Below, piece after piece: positions 1 through 6,388 of a stretch of DNA of 10,432 bases. The notes beneath the pieces were generated by a model. That model did not search any database, was not told where the DNA came from, and saw nothing but the letters and a program-made list of their open reading frames with translations. Where the stretch lies: positions 1 through 10,432 of the forward strand of contig CAKUXT010000058.1 in the NCBI GenBank assembly GCA_934700375.1. Direction: 5' to 3'. Made by a program: the position numbers and the translations under genes. Each line of letters begins with the position of its first letter. The stretch's first letter is position 1. Source of the DNA: an uncultured Bacilli bacterium. GTDB taxonomy: Bacteria > Bacillota_I > Bacilli_A > RFN20 > CAG-288.

Positions 1-82
1 TTTCAGGGCCCGGTTTATCTCCGCAACCGGAAAGTGTGAACATCGCTACAAGGCCCAAAAGAGAAATCAGTTTCTTTTTCAT
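1..82 (-). CDS. Lipoprotein N-terminus (partial, runs off the window)
   Basis: Only the first 27 codons are present. They read MKKKLISLLGLVAMFTLSGC followed by GDKPGPE: a basic N-terminus, a hydrophobic stretch and a lipobox LSGC with the lipidated cysteine at residue 20, so the product is an exported, membrane-anchored lipoprotein. The start is fixed by an AAAGGA ribosome binding site about 8 bases upstream. The mature part is outside the window, so the function cannot be read. Its promoter shares two sequence blocks with that of the GH43 lipoprotein gene next door, which suggests a carbohydrate role such as a sugar-binding protein or another glycosidase; that is inference only. Confidence 0.85.
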   Translation of the reverse strand, partial: MKKKLISLLGLVAMFTLSGCGDKPGPE

Positions 83-133
83 ATGTATATCCTTTCTTTA
101 TGGAACGGCCTACGCATCAAAAGATTGCGCAAA

Positions 134-198
134 GGAAGCCCTTCCATCGCTTTAATTATATTTGTAAGGGCTAACATTTAATATCATTAAAAATAAAG
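134..198 (-). promoter_or_regulatory. Promoter region of the lipoprotein stub, with shared regulon blocks
   Basis: On the minus strand a perfect TATAAT -10 box lies at 155-160. No good -35 is seen at the usual place. Instead the 14-base block CATTAAAAATAAAG (plus-strand reading, 185-198) sits 24 bases upstream of the -10, exactly as in the GH43 gene promoter. A second shared block, GGAAGCCCTT, lies just downstream (134-143), and a GTAAGGGCT half-site overlaps the spacer (164-172), forming a 7-bp inverted repeat (AGCCCTT/AAGGGCT) with the downstream block. A weak -35 plus conserved flanking blocks suggests an activator site and an operator. The rest of 83-348 holds no gene that I can support; it is AT-rich and contains the 251-266 palindrome. 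Confidence 0.55.
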
Positions 199-250
199 GA
201 GGCGTTTTGACTTTTTTTGTTCAAAAAGTGAAATGTGCTTCTTTACTTAA

Positions 251-266
251 AAAACAGATCTGTTTT
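251..266. promoter_or_regulatory. 16-bp perfect palindrome, possible operator
   Basis: AAAACAGATCTGTTTT is a perfect, uninterrupted 16-bp palindrome. It lies between the GH43 terminator and the promoter of the lipoprotein stub, about 90 bases upstream of that -10 box. It has no T-tract on the right side to be a terminator and its stem would be A/T rich, so a dimeric regulator site is more likely than an RNA hairpin. A chance AT-rich palindrome cannot be excluded. Confidence 0.35.
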
Positions 267-348
267 CAATTATAAACAAGCACTCATTTCTTATAGTTGA
301 TTTCAGTTGAAATGCTCTTTCATTTAAAGATAAGATGTTTTATTCACG

Positions 349-375
349 AAAAAGAGTCCCACGGGAGTGAGACTC
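349..375 (-). terminator. Intrinsic terminator after the GH43 gene
   Basis: On the minus strand GAGTCTCAC, loop TCCC, GTGGGACTC forms a 9-bp stem (354-375) followed at once by TTTTT (349-353). One pair is G-U only in the minus-strand transcript (an A-C mismatch on the plus strand), which fits termination of the leftward GH43 gene, whose stop codon is about 40 bases upstream. The interval 376-416 is the 3' untranslated region and shows nothing else. Confidence 0.9.
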
Positions 376-416
376 ATAAACAGAAACTGTTTTTCTTCGA
401 TTTTTATTGTCTGATT

Positions 417-2882
417 CTATTGACTGACCTTGAAAGTCGAGAAAGAGACATCCGCATTATGGGAGAAAACACCTGCTCTTCCTCTTAAAGGACCGACATT
501 GGAGGAGCAGTCGATGATGACTTTGTCATCGATATAGAATTTATAGTTGTTGTTCTGCTGGACAGCTTTCAGGTGATAGGTCTTACCATCCTCAAAGAAG
601 AATTTGCCTCCCTTGATCTGATTGGAGAAATTGAAGTCTGCATAATTCATCGCTGCTTTTCCATTGGCGACAACAAACTGATAACCGGTATAACTGGTGG
701 GATCATTGACATCATCTTCCTCAATGGAATAGTCTTTGACATTCATGATGATACCAGCATAGCCATCCGGTTCAATGGAATGGACTGTCATATCCGTTTC
801 GATTGTCGCTTCAGAATACTCTTCTTCTGTCAATAAACCGAATGCGCCTTCGTTTTCGCTTCTGATGCCGGTCTTTGTCTGTGTAAGCTTGGTATCAGAA
901 CCTTTTCTTCCGACTAAGGATGAAAGATCATCATTTACAAGATCAAGATCATAACCATCGACAGCATTGACTTCCTCATAATGGATTTCATTCAATGCCA
1001 AGGTGTCGCCTGTATTCACGAATGTGATATTGTGAGCCCCAGGCGTGAGCTCGATATCAGCAACCTTGACTAAGGCATCTCCGTCCTCTGTCTTTGGAAC
1101 AGAGCCATTCAACGTTACTTCCTTTTCAACTGCGCCATCGACTTTGACCTGGAAGGAAGAGGCGACATAATCGCCAGGAATACGAATGGAGAGCTGATAC
1201 TTCTCAGCGGCATGAGCGTACATGTGATAGGTTGCAAAATCGCCATCGTTCTTCAAGATGAGATTATGGGACCCGGTGTTGTTGTAGAGCTTTTTGGAAG
1301 TGACTTCCTCTAAACCGGAACCTGTAGTCAAATAGGATAAGTCAGGATCATTATTGCTGGCCAAGGAGACTTCATCGTTATACGCTTTAGTATCAGAAGA
1401 ACCTAAAGCGACATTGCTGAAAGCGGAATATCCGATCTCTGTAAAGTCGGTTTCAGGATATCCGATTTTACCGCCCTTCAAAGCGATGTTATCCTCATCG
1501 ATCTTCATCATATTGTCAAAATAGAGGACAAGTCTTTTATCTTTATACTGAAGTCGATAGTTATGATAGACACCAGTATCGAATTCATGGGTCAACGTGC
1601 CTTCCGCAATTTTAGCCTCTGTTCCATCTGTGACACTATGGACAGTCAGCGTATTATTGATGAATTCGATATAAGAATAGTTTTTCTCATCCTGATAGGA
1701 GAAGATCATCTTTCCTTGACCGATAGTATTGAACTCAACGGAGAAGGTATCTTGAGTCGATAAAGAGGATAAATACTTGTTTCCGACTTGTTCATAAGAC
1801 TCAACGCCTTCGCTATAGAAAGGAGGAAGCTCTGTTCCGACACAGTCATCCGGTCTAACGAAGTTCGTGACCATATTCGGTCCATCGAATGAGAGACGGG
1901 AGAAGTTTAAGTATCTTGTTCTTCCTGGAATCATATTGTGATAGGCGATATAGTAAGAATCAAGATCAGGTCCTAAGACAGTACAGGAATGTCCTAAGCC
2001 CCAGAAGGAATCTCCAGTTTCAAGAAGGACAGTCTTCTTTCTTTCAAAAGAGGAGGAAGAGAGAAGATTGCTTCCCTTAGGTGCATAGCAATAATCGACA
2101 CGATAGTCTCTATTGATATAGTTGGTACCAGTCCAAGTCATATAGTATTCACCATAACGGTTAAGAAGATAAGGCCCTTCGTTCCATCCGCCCATATGAC
2201 AGGCTCCGATCGGTGTCTGGAAATAACTTCCGTCCTCATTCTGTCTGAAATCGGTGAAATCATCACTCATCTCATAGCCTTGTACGCATCCGCTGCCTGC
2301 ACCATACATGAGGATTCTCTCATCATCCGTGATGAAGAAAGAACCATCGATGCTTCTTTCAACATTCTGTGTGATGGCATTGAATGGTCCTTCCGGGCTT
2401 TCGCTGCTTAAGATATAATGACCTTTTCCAGAAGGAGATGTGATCATATAGAACATGCCGTTGAAGTAGATGACTTCTGGTGCAAAAGGAGTGCCATCCT
2501 TCGGTGCTGCTGTTCCGTCTTTTGAATATTCGTAACAGTATCCTCTTCCGTTGACACCATTATCAACAGGTTCCCAGGTGTACATATCGCTTGAGACATA
2601 GCAGCGGACTGCTCTTCCGTTTGTCGTCGGATAAAGATAGTACTTTCCGTTGAAACGATAGACAAAAGGATCGGCGGTCTCCTGTCCGCCTGACATCTTG
2701 ATGAAGTTATCATAGGTAAGAACATCATCTGTCTTATTGAGTTCTTCATCTGTCGGTTTATGAGTTGATGGCGTATTATCGATCTTGTCTGTTTCCTTAG
2801 CTGATTCGCTTCCTTTGTTTCCACATCCCACTGTGGAAAGAAGAAGGAAAGGAAGCATGAATACCAATGATTTGTTTTTCAT
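417..2882 (-). CDS. GH43-type glycoside hydrolase lipoprotein with C-terminal beta-sandwich modules
   Basis: This 821-residue protein is probably a surface-anchored glycosidase acting on arabinose- or xylose-containing glycans; the exact substrate cannot be read. Residues 1-20 are a lipoprotein signal peptide ending in STVGC (Cys20), with Thr instead of the usual Leu at -3. After a Ser/Thr/Asp/Lys-rich linker (about 21-52), residues 60-345 form a five-bladed propeller domain of the GH43 type. The expected catalytic acids are visible: Asp71 in ADPFVYRFNGKYYLY (base), Asp179 in SIDGSFF (pKa modulator) and Glu235 in GWNEGPY (acid), plus His298 in GLGHSC, a family metal-site histidine. Three probable all-beta modules follow: about 378-495 (concanavalin-like), 530-637 (CBM6-like) and 645-820 (LamG/DUF1080-like). 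The start has an AGGTG ribosome binding site. The gene has its own promoter and terminator and shares promoter blocks with the lipoprotein at 1-82. Confidence 0.88.
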   Translation of the reverse strand: MKNKSLVFMLPFLLLSTVGCGNKGSESAKETDKIDNTPSTHKPTDEELNKTDDVLTYDNFIKMSGGQETADPFVYRFNGKYYLYPTTNGRAVRCYVSSDMYTWEPVDNGVNGRGYCYEYSKDGTAAPKDGTPFAPEVIYFNGMFYMITSPSGKGHYILSSESPEGPFNAITQNVERSIDGSFFITDDERILMYGAGSGCVQGYEMSDDFTDFRQNEDGSYFQTPIGACHMGGWNEGPYLLNRYGEYYMTWTGTNYINRDYRVDYCYAPKGSNLLSSSSFERKKTVLLETGDSFWGLGHSCTVLGPDLDSYYIAYHNMIPGRTRYLNFSRLSFDGPNMVTNFVRPDDCVGTELPPFYSEGVESYEQVGNKYLSSLSTQDTFSVEFNTIGQGKMIFSYQDEKNYSYIEFINNTLTVHSVTDGTEAKIAEGTLTHEFDTGVYHNYRLQYKDKRLVLYFDNMMKIDEDNIALKGGKIGYPETDFTEIGYSAFSNVALGSSDTKAYNDEVSLASNNDPDLSYLTTGSGLEEVTSKKLYNNTGSHNLILKNDGDFATYHMYAHAAEKYQLSIRIPGDYVASSFQVKVDGAVEKEVTLNGSVPKTEDGDALVKVADIELTPGAHNITFVNTGDTLALNEIHYEEVNAVDGYDLDLVNDDLSSLVGRKGSDTKLTQTKTGIRSENEGAFGLLTEEEYSEATIETDMTVHSIEPDGYAGIIMNVKDYSIEEDDVNDPTSYTGYQFVVANGKAAMNYADFNFSNQIKGGKFFFEDGKTYHLKAVQQNNNYKFYIDDKVIIDCSSNVGPLRGRAGVFSHNADVSFSTFKVSQ

Positions 2883-2905
2883 GTTTTCACCTCGCTGTCA
2901 AAAGG

Positions 2906-2970
2906 GTAAGGGAAGCCCTTACATAGATTGTATTAGATATATGTGGAAGTTAAAAGCATTAAAAATAAAG
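2906..2970 (-). promoter_or_regulatory. GH43 gene promoter with operator-like inverted repeat
   Basis: The minus-strand -10 box TACAAT lies at 2927-2932. The block CATTAAAAATAAAG (2957-2970) is 24 bases upstream, identical in sequence and spacing to the promoter of the lipoprotein stub. Around the expected transcription start is a perfect 7-3-7 inverted repeat, GTAAGGG AAG CCCTTAC (2906-2922), which includes the second shared block GGAAGCCCTT. An operator at the start site suggests repression by a dimeric regulator. The same repeat could fold in RNA and is followed by CCCTTTT on the minus strand, so a weak terminator for the flavodoxin gene is an alternative reading. The whole promoter fits between the flavodoxin stop codon and the GH43 start. 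Confidence 0.6.
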
Positions 2971-2978
2971 AGAATGTA

Positions 2979-3488
2979 TTACTGATGCTTCTCAACCCAG
3001 TTTCTGACTCTGTTTCTTGCTTTTGACACTAAACTTCCTGGAATCGGAAGAGGATCTTTGACATCCGCTCCTTTTGCAAGGTCTTTGATATGGGAGATGC
3101 TGGCTCCTAAGCCGCTTCCTTCATGGGTAGAGAAAGGATAGATGGTCTTTCCTTTCAAGTCAGCATGCTTCAGAAAAGTGATGAAAGGAGAAGGAAGGTC
3201 TTCCCAGAAGATCGGATATCCTAAATAGATGACATCGTAGGATGATAGATCTGGATAAGAAAGAAGTTCTCTTTCGGCTTTGCTGAACTGATCGTTCTGT
3301 GCCTGTGCTACACAGGTCTCATAATCAGAAGAATACGGTTCTTTCAGAACAAGCGGAAAGAGATCTCCATCGGTTGCTTCCTGAATGTAGCCTGCGATTC
3401 TTTCTGTATTTCCGACTTCAAGTTTCCTGACTTCTCCGTCCACCCAGTTTTCGTCTCTTCTTGAATAATATACGATGATTGTTTTCAT
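2979..3488 (-). CDS. Flavodoxin-like protein (Flavodoxin_4 type)
   Basis: This 169-residue protein is probably a cytoplasmic FMN-binding electron-transfer or reductase protein. It begins MKTIIVYYSRRDEN, the first beta strand of a flavodoxin fold, followed by a GNTERIA phosphate-binding segment (residues 26-32). A second flavin loop, YLGYPIFWEDLPSP, lies at about 88-101, and STHEGSGLGAS (120-130) matches the third FMN-contact region of this class. The start at 3488 is chosen over the upstream in-frame ATG at 3563 because GGGAGA lies just before it and flavodoxin homology begins there; the extra 25 residues look like untranslated promoter DNA. It is a single-gene unit transcribed away from the riboswitch operon, and the GH43 promoter begins only about 8 bases past its stop. 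The redox partner is unknown. Confidence 0.85.
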   Translation of the reverse strand: MKTIIVYYSRRDENWVDGEVRKLEVGNTERIAGYIQEATDGDLFPLVLKEPYSSDYETCVAQAQNDQFSKAERELLSYPDLSSYDVIYLGYPIFWEDLPSPFITFLKHADLKGKTIYPFSTHEGSGLGASISHIKDLAKGADVKDPLPIPGSLVSKARNRVRNWVEKHQ

Positions 3489-3554
3489 GTCTGTTCTCCC
3501 AAACTGACTAATAGTATAACGAGAAATACAGATAAAGAAGCGAAAGAAAGGGCT

Positions 3555-3582
3555 TTTATACAAAAATATATCAGTTTGTTGA
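3555..3582 (-). promoter_or_regulatory. Possible flavodoxin promoter
   Basis: On the minus strand TCAACA (3577-3582) and TATAAA (3555-3560) are separated by 16 bases and could serve as -35 and -10, giving a leader of about 60 bases. A second -10-like TATACT at 3513-3518 has no matching -35. The match is moderate and I hold it loosely. Confidence 0.3.
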
Positions 3583-3591
3583 GAATTATCC

Positions 3592-3619
3592 TTGCAGAAA
3601 AAGATTATTGTTGTAAACT
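3592..3619 (+). promoter_or_regulatory. Possible promoter of the riboswitch operon
   Basis: TTGCAG (3592-3597) and TAAACT (3614-3619), 16 bases apart, are the best-placed pair to start transcription just before the aptamer at 3631. The -35 matches consensus at only three positions, so the assignment is weak; TTGAGA at 3579-3584 is an alternative -35 without a good -10. A promoter must lie close by because the aptamer's 5' strand begins at 3631. Confidence 0.3.
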
Positions 3620-3630
3620 ATGTGCGTCAG

Positions 3631-3806
3631 ATCGAATAGAGGAGCGATTACAAATCAGTACTACTTCCATCAAGACCATTGGGAAGCTAGGAAAGGTAAG
3701 AATCGCCGAAACCTTCATTCTTAGGTCAGAAGAATGATGAGTTGGGACATAGGGAAATACCTTATGTACTCTCCGAAGCCAGGCTTCGGTTGGCACTATT
3801 GATAGC
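3631..3806 (+). ncRNA. Lysine riboswitch aptamer (L-box)
   Basis: The conserved core is readable: ATAGAGGAGCGA at the 5' side, AGTA, GAAAGG, ATCGCCGAA in the middle and ACTCTCC before the last hairpin. The five-helix fold can be drawn: P1 3631-3639 with 3796-3803; P2 GCGATT/AATCGC (3644-3649/3701-3706) with upper stem CTTCC/GGAAG; P3 CATTCTT/AAGAATG (3716-3722/3730-3736); P4 3747-3754/3760-3767; P5 CCGAAGC/GCTTCGG (3773-3779/3783-3789). Loops L2 (GACC, 3674-3677) and L3 (GGTC, 3724-3727) are complementary, matching the kissing-loop contact known for this class. Bound lysine stabilises P1 and turns the downstream genes off. The operon it heads is a polar amino acid ABC importer. Confidence 0.93.
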
Positions 3807-3872
3807 AGTCCTTCCTTTATGAAAGGTCGCTGATTAGTGCGACCTGATTCATGAAAGGGGGGGACATTTTTT
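3793..3872 (+). terminator. Lysine riboswitch expression platform: terminator that also contains the Shine-Dalgarno
   Basis: OFF state: GTCCTTCC (3808-3815) pairs with GGGGGGAC (within 3857-3865), TTT with AAA (3816-3818/3854-3856), ATGAA with TTCAT (3819-3823/3848-3852) and GGTCGC with GCGACC (3825-3830/3839-3844). This long hairpin is followed by ATTTTTT (3866-3872), which touches the ATG at 3873. ON state: GCACTA (3793-3798), which overlaps the 3' strand of P1, pairs with TAGTGC (3835-3840), helped by AGC/GCT, while CCTTT/AAAGG (3814-3818/3822-3826) folds locally; this breaks the terminator and frees the ribosome binding site AAAGGGGGGG. P1 and the antiterminator are therefore mutually exclusive. 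Confidence 0.85.
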
Positions 3873-4754
3873 ATGTCTTTGAAACACACATTGCCGGTTT
3901 TGCTGTTTTCGTTGTCGTCTTTATTCTCCTGTGGAACTAGTACAAAAGTCCAAAAAGAGATCACCATGGATGGTAAGACATTCACTGTCGAAGCCAATGA
4001 GCTTGTCATCGGAATGGAATGCAATTATTCTCCGTTCAATTGGACAACAACGACAGAGAGCGAATATACGCTTCCGATTTCAAAAAGCGAATATGCAGAC
4101 GGATATGATATCCAGGTCGCAAAGATTCTCTCCGAGAAAATGCAGATGGATGTCAGAATCGTCAAAGAGCAGTGGGAGTCTCTGATTGAAGACTGCAACA
4201 TGGGTAACACCAATCTCATTTTAGCGGGTATGACAGACACTGAAGAAAGAAGACAGTCTGTCGCTTTCAGCGATGAGTATTATCGTTCCGAAGTCGTTCT
4301 TCTTGTCAAAAAAGAAGTCGCTGATCAGTATCAGGGCCAGATCCTGAACAACGAACAGCTGAGAACATTATTGAGCGGAAAACAGGTCATCTCTCAGAAG
4401 GATACTGTCGAAGATAATATCATCGATACCTTTGTCAAAGAGTATCAGTCCGTCCATGTCCCCGGTCAAACAACTTATGGTCTTGCAGCTAAAGATGTAG
4501 AACAGGGAATCGCTTTTGCACTCACTGTCGAACTCCCTGTTGCAAACGCCTATGTTTCCTCGATGGACTCTGTCGGCATCATCCATATCGAACAAGATAT
4601 CTTAGGAGTCGACTTATCCGAACTCGGTGTCTCTATCGGCATCAAAAAAGGAAATGACGGCTTGAAAGAAGCCGTGAATCATGTCTTGTCCACAATCAGT
4701 GAAGACGAGAGAAACAGAATGATGAACGAAGCCGTAGAAAGAAGTGCACAATAA
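3873..4754 (+). CDS. Amino acid ABC transporter substrate-binding lipoprotein, probably lysine
   Basis: This 293-residue family 3 periplasmic-type binding protein is anchored to the outer face of the membrane and would deliver the amino acid to the permease. Residues 1-20 are a lipoprotein signal ending in LFSC (Cys20). The mature part has hallmarks of the family: GMECNYSPFNW (47-57), where the ligand side chain is usually clamped; GYDIQVAKILSEKM (77-90); and AGMTDTEERRQSVAFSDEYY (118-137), in which the arginine after TEE normally holds the ligand carboxylate. The start at 3873 follows an AAAGGGGGGG ribosome binding site that the riboswitch hides. Its stop overlaps the permease start by one base (TAATG), implying translational coupling. 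Lysine is inferred from the L-box; the family alone would allow other polar amino acids such as cystine or glutamine. Confidence 0.9.
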   Translation: MSLKHTLPVLLFSLSSLFSCGTSTKVQKEITMDGKTFTVEANELVIGMECNYSPFNWTTTTESEYTLPISKSEYADGYDIQVAKILSEKMQMDVRIVKEQWESLIEDCNMGNTNLILAGMTDTEERRQSVAFSDEYYRSEVVLLVKKEVADQYQGQILNNEQLRTLLSGKQVISQKDTVEDNIIDTFVKEYQSVHVPGQTTYGLAAKDVEQGIAFALTVELPVANAYVSSMDSVGIIHIEQDILGVDLSELGVSIGIKKGNDGLKEAVNHVLSTISEDERNRMMNEAVERSAQ

Positions 4755-5536
4755 TGGCAGAGGATATCTCTTATCTTTTCAGCCACTATTGGCAGTTCTA
4801 TCTCAAAGGAACTTTATCGACTATTATCCTTTCTGTCATCGGTACATTCGGCGGTCTTTTCTTAGGTATCTTCTTAGCCTTCGGTAAAAGACTGACGACC
4901 AAAAATCTTCCCTGGTATCAGAAGATTTATCGCTATCCGATCAAGTTTCTCTGTTCCTTATATTCTCTTGTCATCCGCGGCACGCCGATGATGGTTCAGG
5001 CTATGCTTTTCAAATACGGAAGCCAGTTGATCTTCAATCTCAACTGGAACAATGTTCTTCCTGGCGTTGATACGTTCAACGGCTGGCTAATTGCTGGTCT
5101 TATTGTCATCACTTTCAACACCGCCGCTTATATGGGTGAAATCGTCATTGCCGGATTAAACGGAATCGATCCTGGACAGAATGAGGGTGCAAGATCATTA
5201 GGAATGAACTCGTTTGAGACCTTATTCCATGTCACACTTCCTCAGGCACTTCGCAACTCTATTCCGACAATCGGAAACGAGTGGGTTGTCAACATCAAGG
5301 ATTCATCTGTTCTGAATGTCATCGCTGTCAGCGAACTTTTCTACAATGCCGAATCTGCAGCGAGCAAGAACTACAAATACATGGCAACCTATCTCATCAT
5401 CGCCTGCATCTATCTGTTGCTGACTGTCGTTGCTACTTTGATACTGAAATTTGTCGAATTCAAACTGGATGGAAAGAAGGTCAAAGTCGAATTCAGTAAA
5501 CTTCTGTTCCATTTCCATAATAAAAAGGAGGCCTGA
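4754..5536 (+). CDS. Amino acid ABC transporter permease (HisM/GlnP family), probably lysine
   Basis: This 260-residue integral membrane protein forms the translocation channel, probably as a homodimer because it is the only permease gene in the operon. Hydrophobic segments lie at about residues 20-44, 65-90, 111-133, 168-196 and 212-234. RGTPMMVQ (75-82) is the conserved family motif. The EAA loop that docks the ATPase is at about 144-165 (EGARSLGMNSFETLFHVTLPQ). The gene overlaps the binding-protein stop by one base and has no strong ribosome binding site of its own, so it is probably translated by coupling. The ribosome binding site of the next gene lies inside its last codons. Confidence 0.92.
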   Translation: MAEDISYLFSHYWQFYLKGTLSTIILSVIGTFGGLFLGIFLAFGKRLTTKNLPWYQKIYRYPIKFLCSLYSLVIRGTPMMVQAMLFKYGSQLIFNLNWNNVLPGVDTFNGWLIAGLIVITFNTAAYMGEIVIAGLNGIDPGQNEGARSLGMNSFETLFHVTLPQALRNSIPTIGNEWVVNIKDSSVLNVIAVSELFYNAESAASKNYKYMATYLIIACIYLLLTVVATLILKFVEFKLDGKKVKVEFSKLLFHFHNKKEA

Positions 5537-5538
5537 AA

Positions 5539-6333
5539 ATGTCATTGCTTGAAGTCAATCATTTAGCCAAGACTTTCTCTAACGACACTGTCGTTCTGAA
5601 AGATGTCTCCTTTTCAGTCAATAAAGGAGACTGTGTCACCATCATCGGTTCTTCCGGAAGCGGAAAATCGACTCTTTTAAGATGTATTGGATTGCTAGAA
5701 AAACCGACAGCTGGTTCCATCCTTTTTGACGGTAAGAATATCTTATCCAATGAGATGAGCGAAAAAGACGTTCATAAGAAGATGCAGATGGTCTTCCAGT
5801 CCTTCAATCTTTTCAACAATATGGATGTATTGAAGAATTGTATGATCGGACAGACACTTGTTCTGAAAAGAAAGAAAGAGGAAGCGAAAAGAATCGCTCT
5901 TGAAAACCTGAAAAGAGTCGGGCTTGAAGATCGTGTCCACTTTAAAATCAGAGATCTTTCCGGCGGACAGAAGCAGCGTGTTGCTATCGCAAGAGCGCTC
6001 TCGATGAATCCTGATATCATCCTCTTTGATGAACCCACCTCCGCTCTTGATCCGGAAATGGTCAATGAAGTACTGAAGGTCATGAAAGAACTGGCCTCTT
6101 TGAAAGTGACGATGATCGTTGTCACCCATGAGATGTCCTTTGCCAAAGAGGTATCGGATAAAGTCATCTTCATGAACGATGGTGTCATTAGAGTGGAAGG
6201 AACACCGAAAGAAGTATTTGAAGATAGCAAGGACGAAAGACTACTTTCGTTCCTCAACAGACCGAACAAATCACCGGTATTCAAACCGAGAGAACCAGAA
6301 AAGCTTTTCCAAAAGACCTTGATCGGAGACTAA
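5539..6333 (+). CDS. Amino acid ABC transporter ATP-binding protein, probably lysine
   Basis: This 264-residue cytoplasmic ATPase powers the importer. All ABC motifs are intact: Walker A GSSGSGKST (37-45), Q-loop Gln87 in MVFQSFNLF, signature LSGGQKQR (140-147), Walker B IILFDEP (160-166), D-loop SALDPE (168-173) and switch His197 in VTHEM. Length and motif order match the GlnQ/HisP subfamily, with a short extra tail (about 242-264) rich in Lys and Pro. The start follows AAAGGAGG with an 8-base gap, and the gene begins two bases after the permease stop. No T-tract terminator is visible after it, so transcription may continue into the DUF3737 gene. Confidence 0.94.
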   Translation: MSLLEVNHLAKTFSNDTVVLKDVSFSVNKGDCVTIIGSSGSGKSTLLRCIGLLEKPTAGSILFDGKNILSNEMSEKDVHKKMQMVFQSFNLFNNMDVLKNCMIGQTLVLKRKKEEAKRIALENLKRVGLEDRVHFKIRDLSGGQKQRVAIARALSMNPDIILFDEPTSALDPEMVNEVLKVMKELASLKVTMIVVTHEMSFAKEVSDKVIFMNDGVIRVEGTPKEVFEDSKDERLLSFLNRPNKSPVFKPREPEKLFQKTLIGD

Positions 6334-6350
6334 TTTCTATCTTTTCTTTC

Positions 6351-6371
6351 GCTATATGTTTAAAATATAGC
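6351..6371. repeat. Small inverted repeat between the ABC operon and the DUF3737 gene
   Basis: GCTATAT and ATATAGC form a perfect 7-bp inverted repeat with a 7-base loop (GTTTAAA). There is no following T-tract, so it is not a standard terminator. It lies just before the GGAGG ribosome binding site of the next gene and could be an operator, a processing hairpin or chance. The remainder of this 55-base gap shows nothing else. Confidence 0.35.
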
Positions 6372-6388
6372 TATCTGTGGAGGTATGT

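Noticed and set aside
2444..2824. Leftward 126-codon frame inside the GH43 gene
   Set aside because: It is an alternative frame of the same strand, inside the signal, linker and propeller region; its composition is low-complexity and it has no ribosome binding site.
3489..3563. N-terminal extension of the flavodoxin from an upstream ATG at 3563
   Set aside because: The extra 25 residues do not belong to the flavodoxin fold, and a good ribosome binding site (GGGAGA) precedes the internal ATG at 3488.
3605..4024. Leftward open frame of about 139 codons across the riboswitch and the 5' end of the binding-protein gene
   Set aside because: It is antisense to a well-supported structured RNA and a real coding sequence; its translation has no family resemblance.
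5743..6284. Long leftward open frames inside the ATPase gene
   Set aside because: They are shadows of a gene with intact ABC motifs on the other strand.
3873..6333. Cystine importer, as suggested by the neighbouring C-S lyase
   Set aside because: The lysine aptamer directly heads the transporter genes, which is stronger evidence than a neighbour; cystine stays possible only if the aptamer is not lysine-specific.
6351..6371. Inverted repeat GCTATAT/ATATAGC as a terminator of the ABC operon
   Set aside because: The stem is A/T rich and no T-tract follows on the plus strand.
6377..6388. GTG start at 6377 for the DUF3737 gene
   Set aside because: The codon overlaps the GGAGG ribosome binding site of the ATG at 6389.
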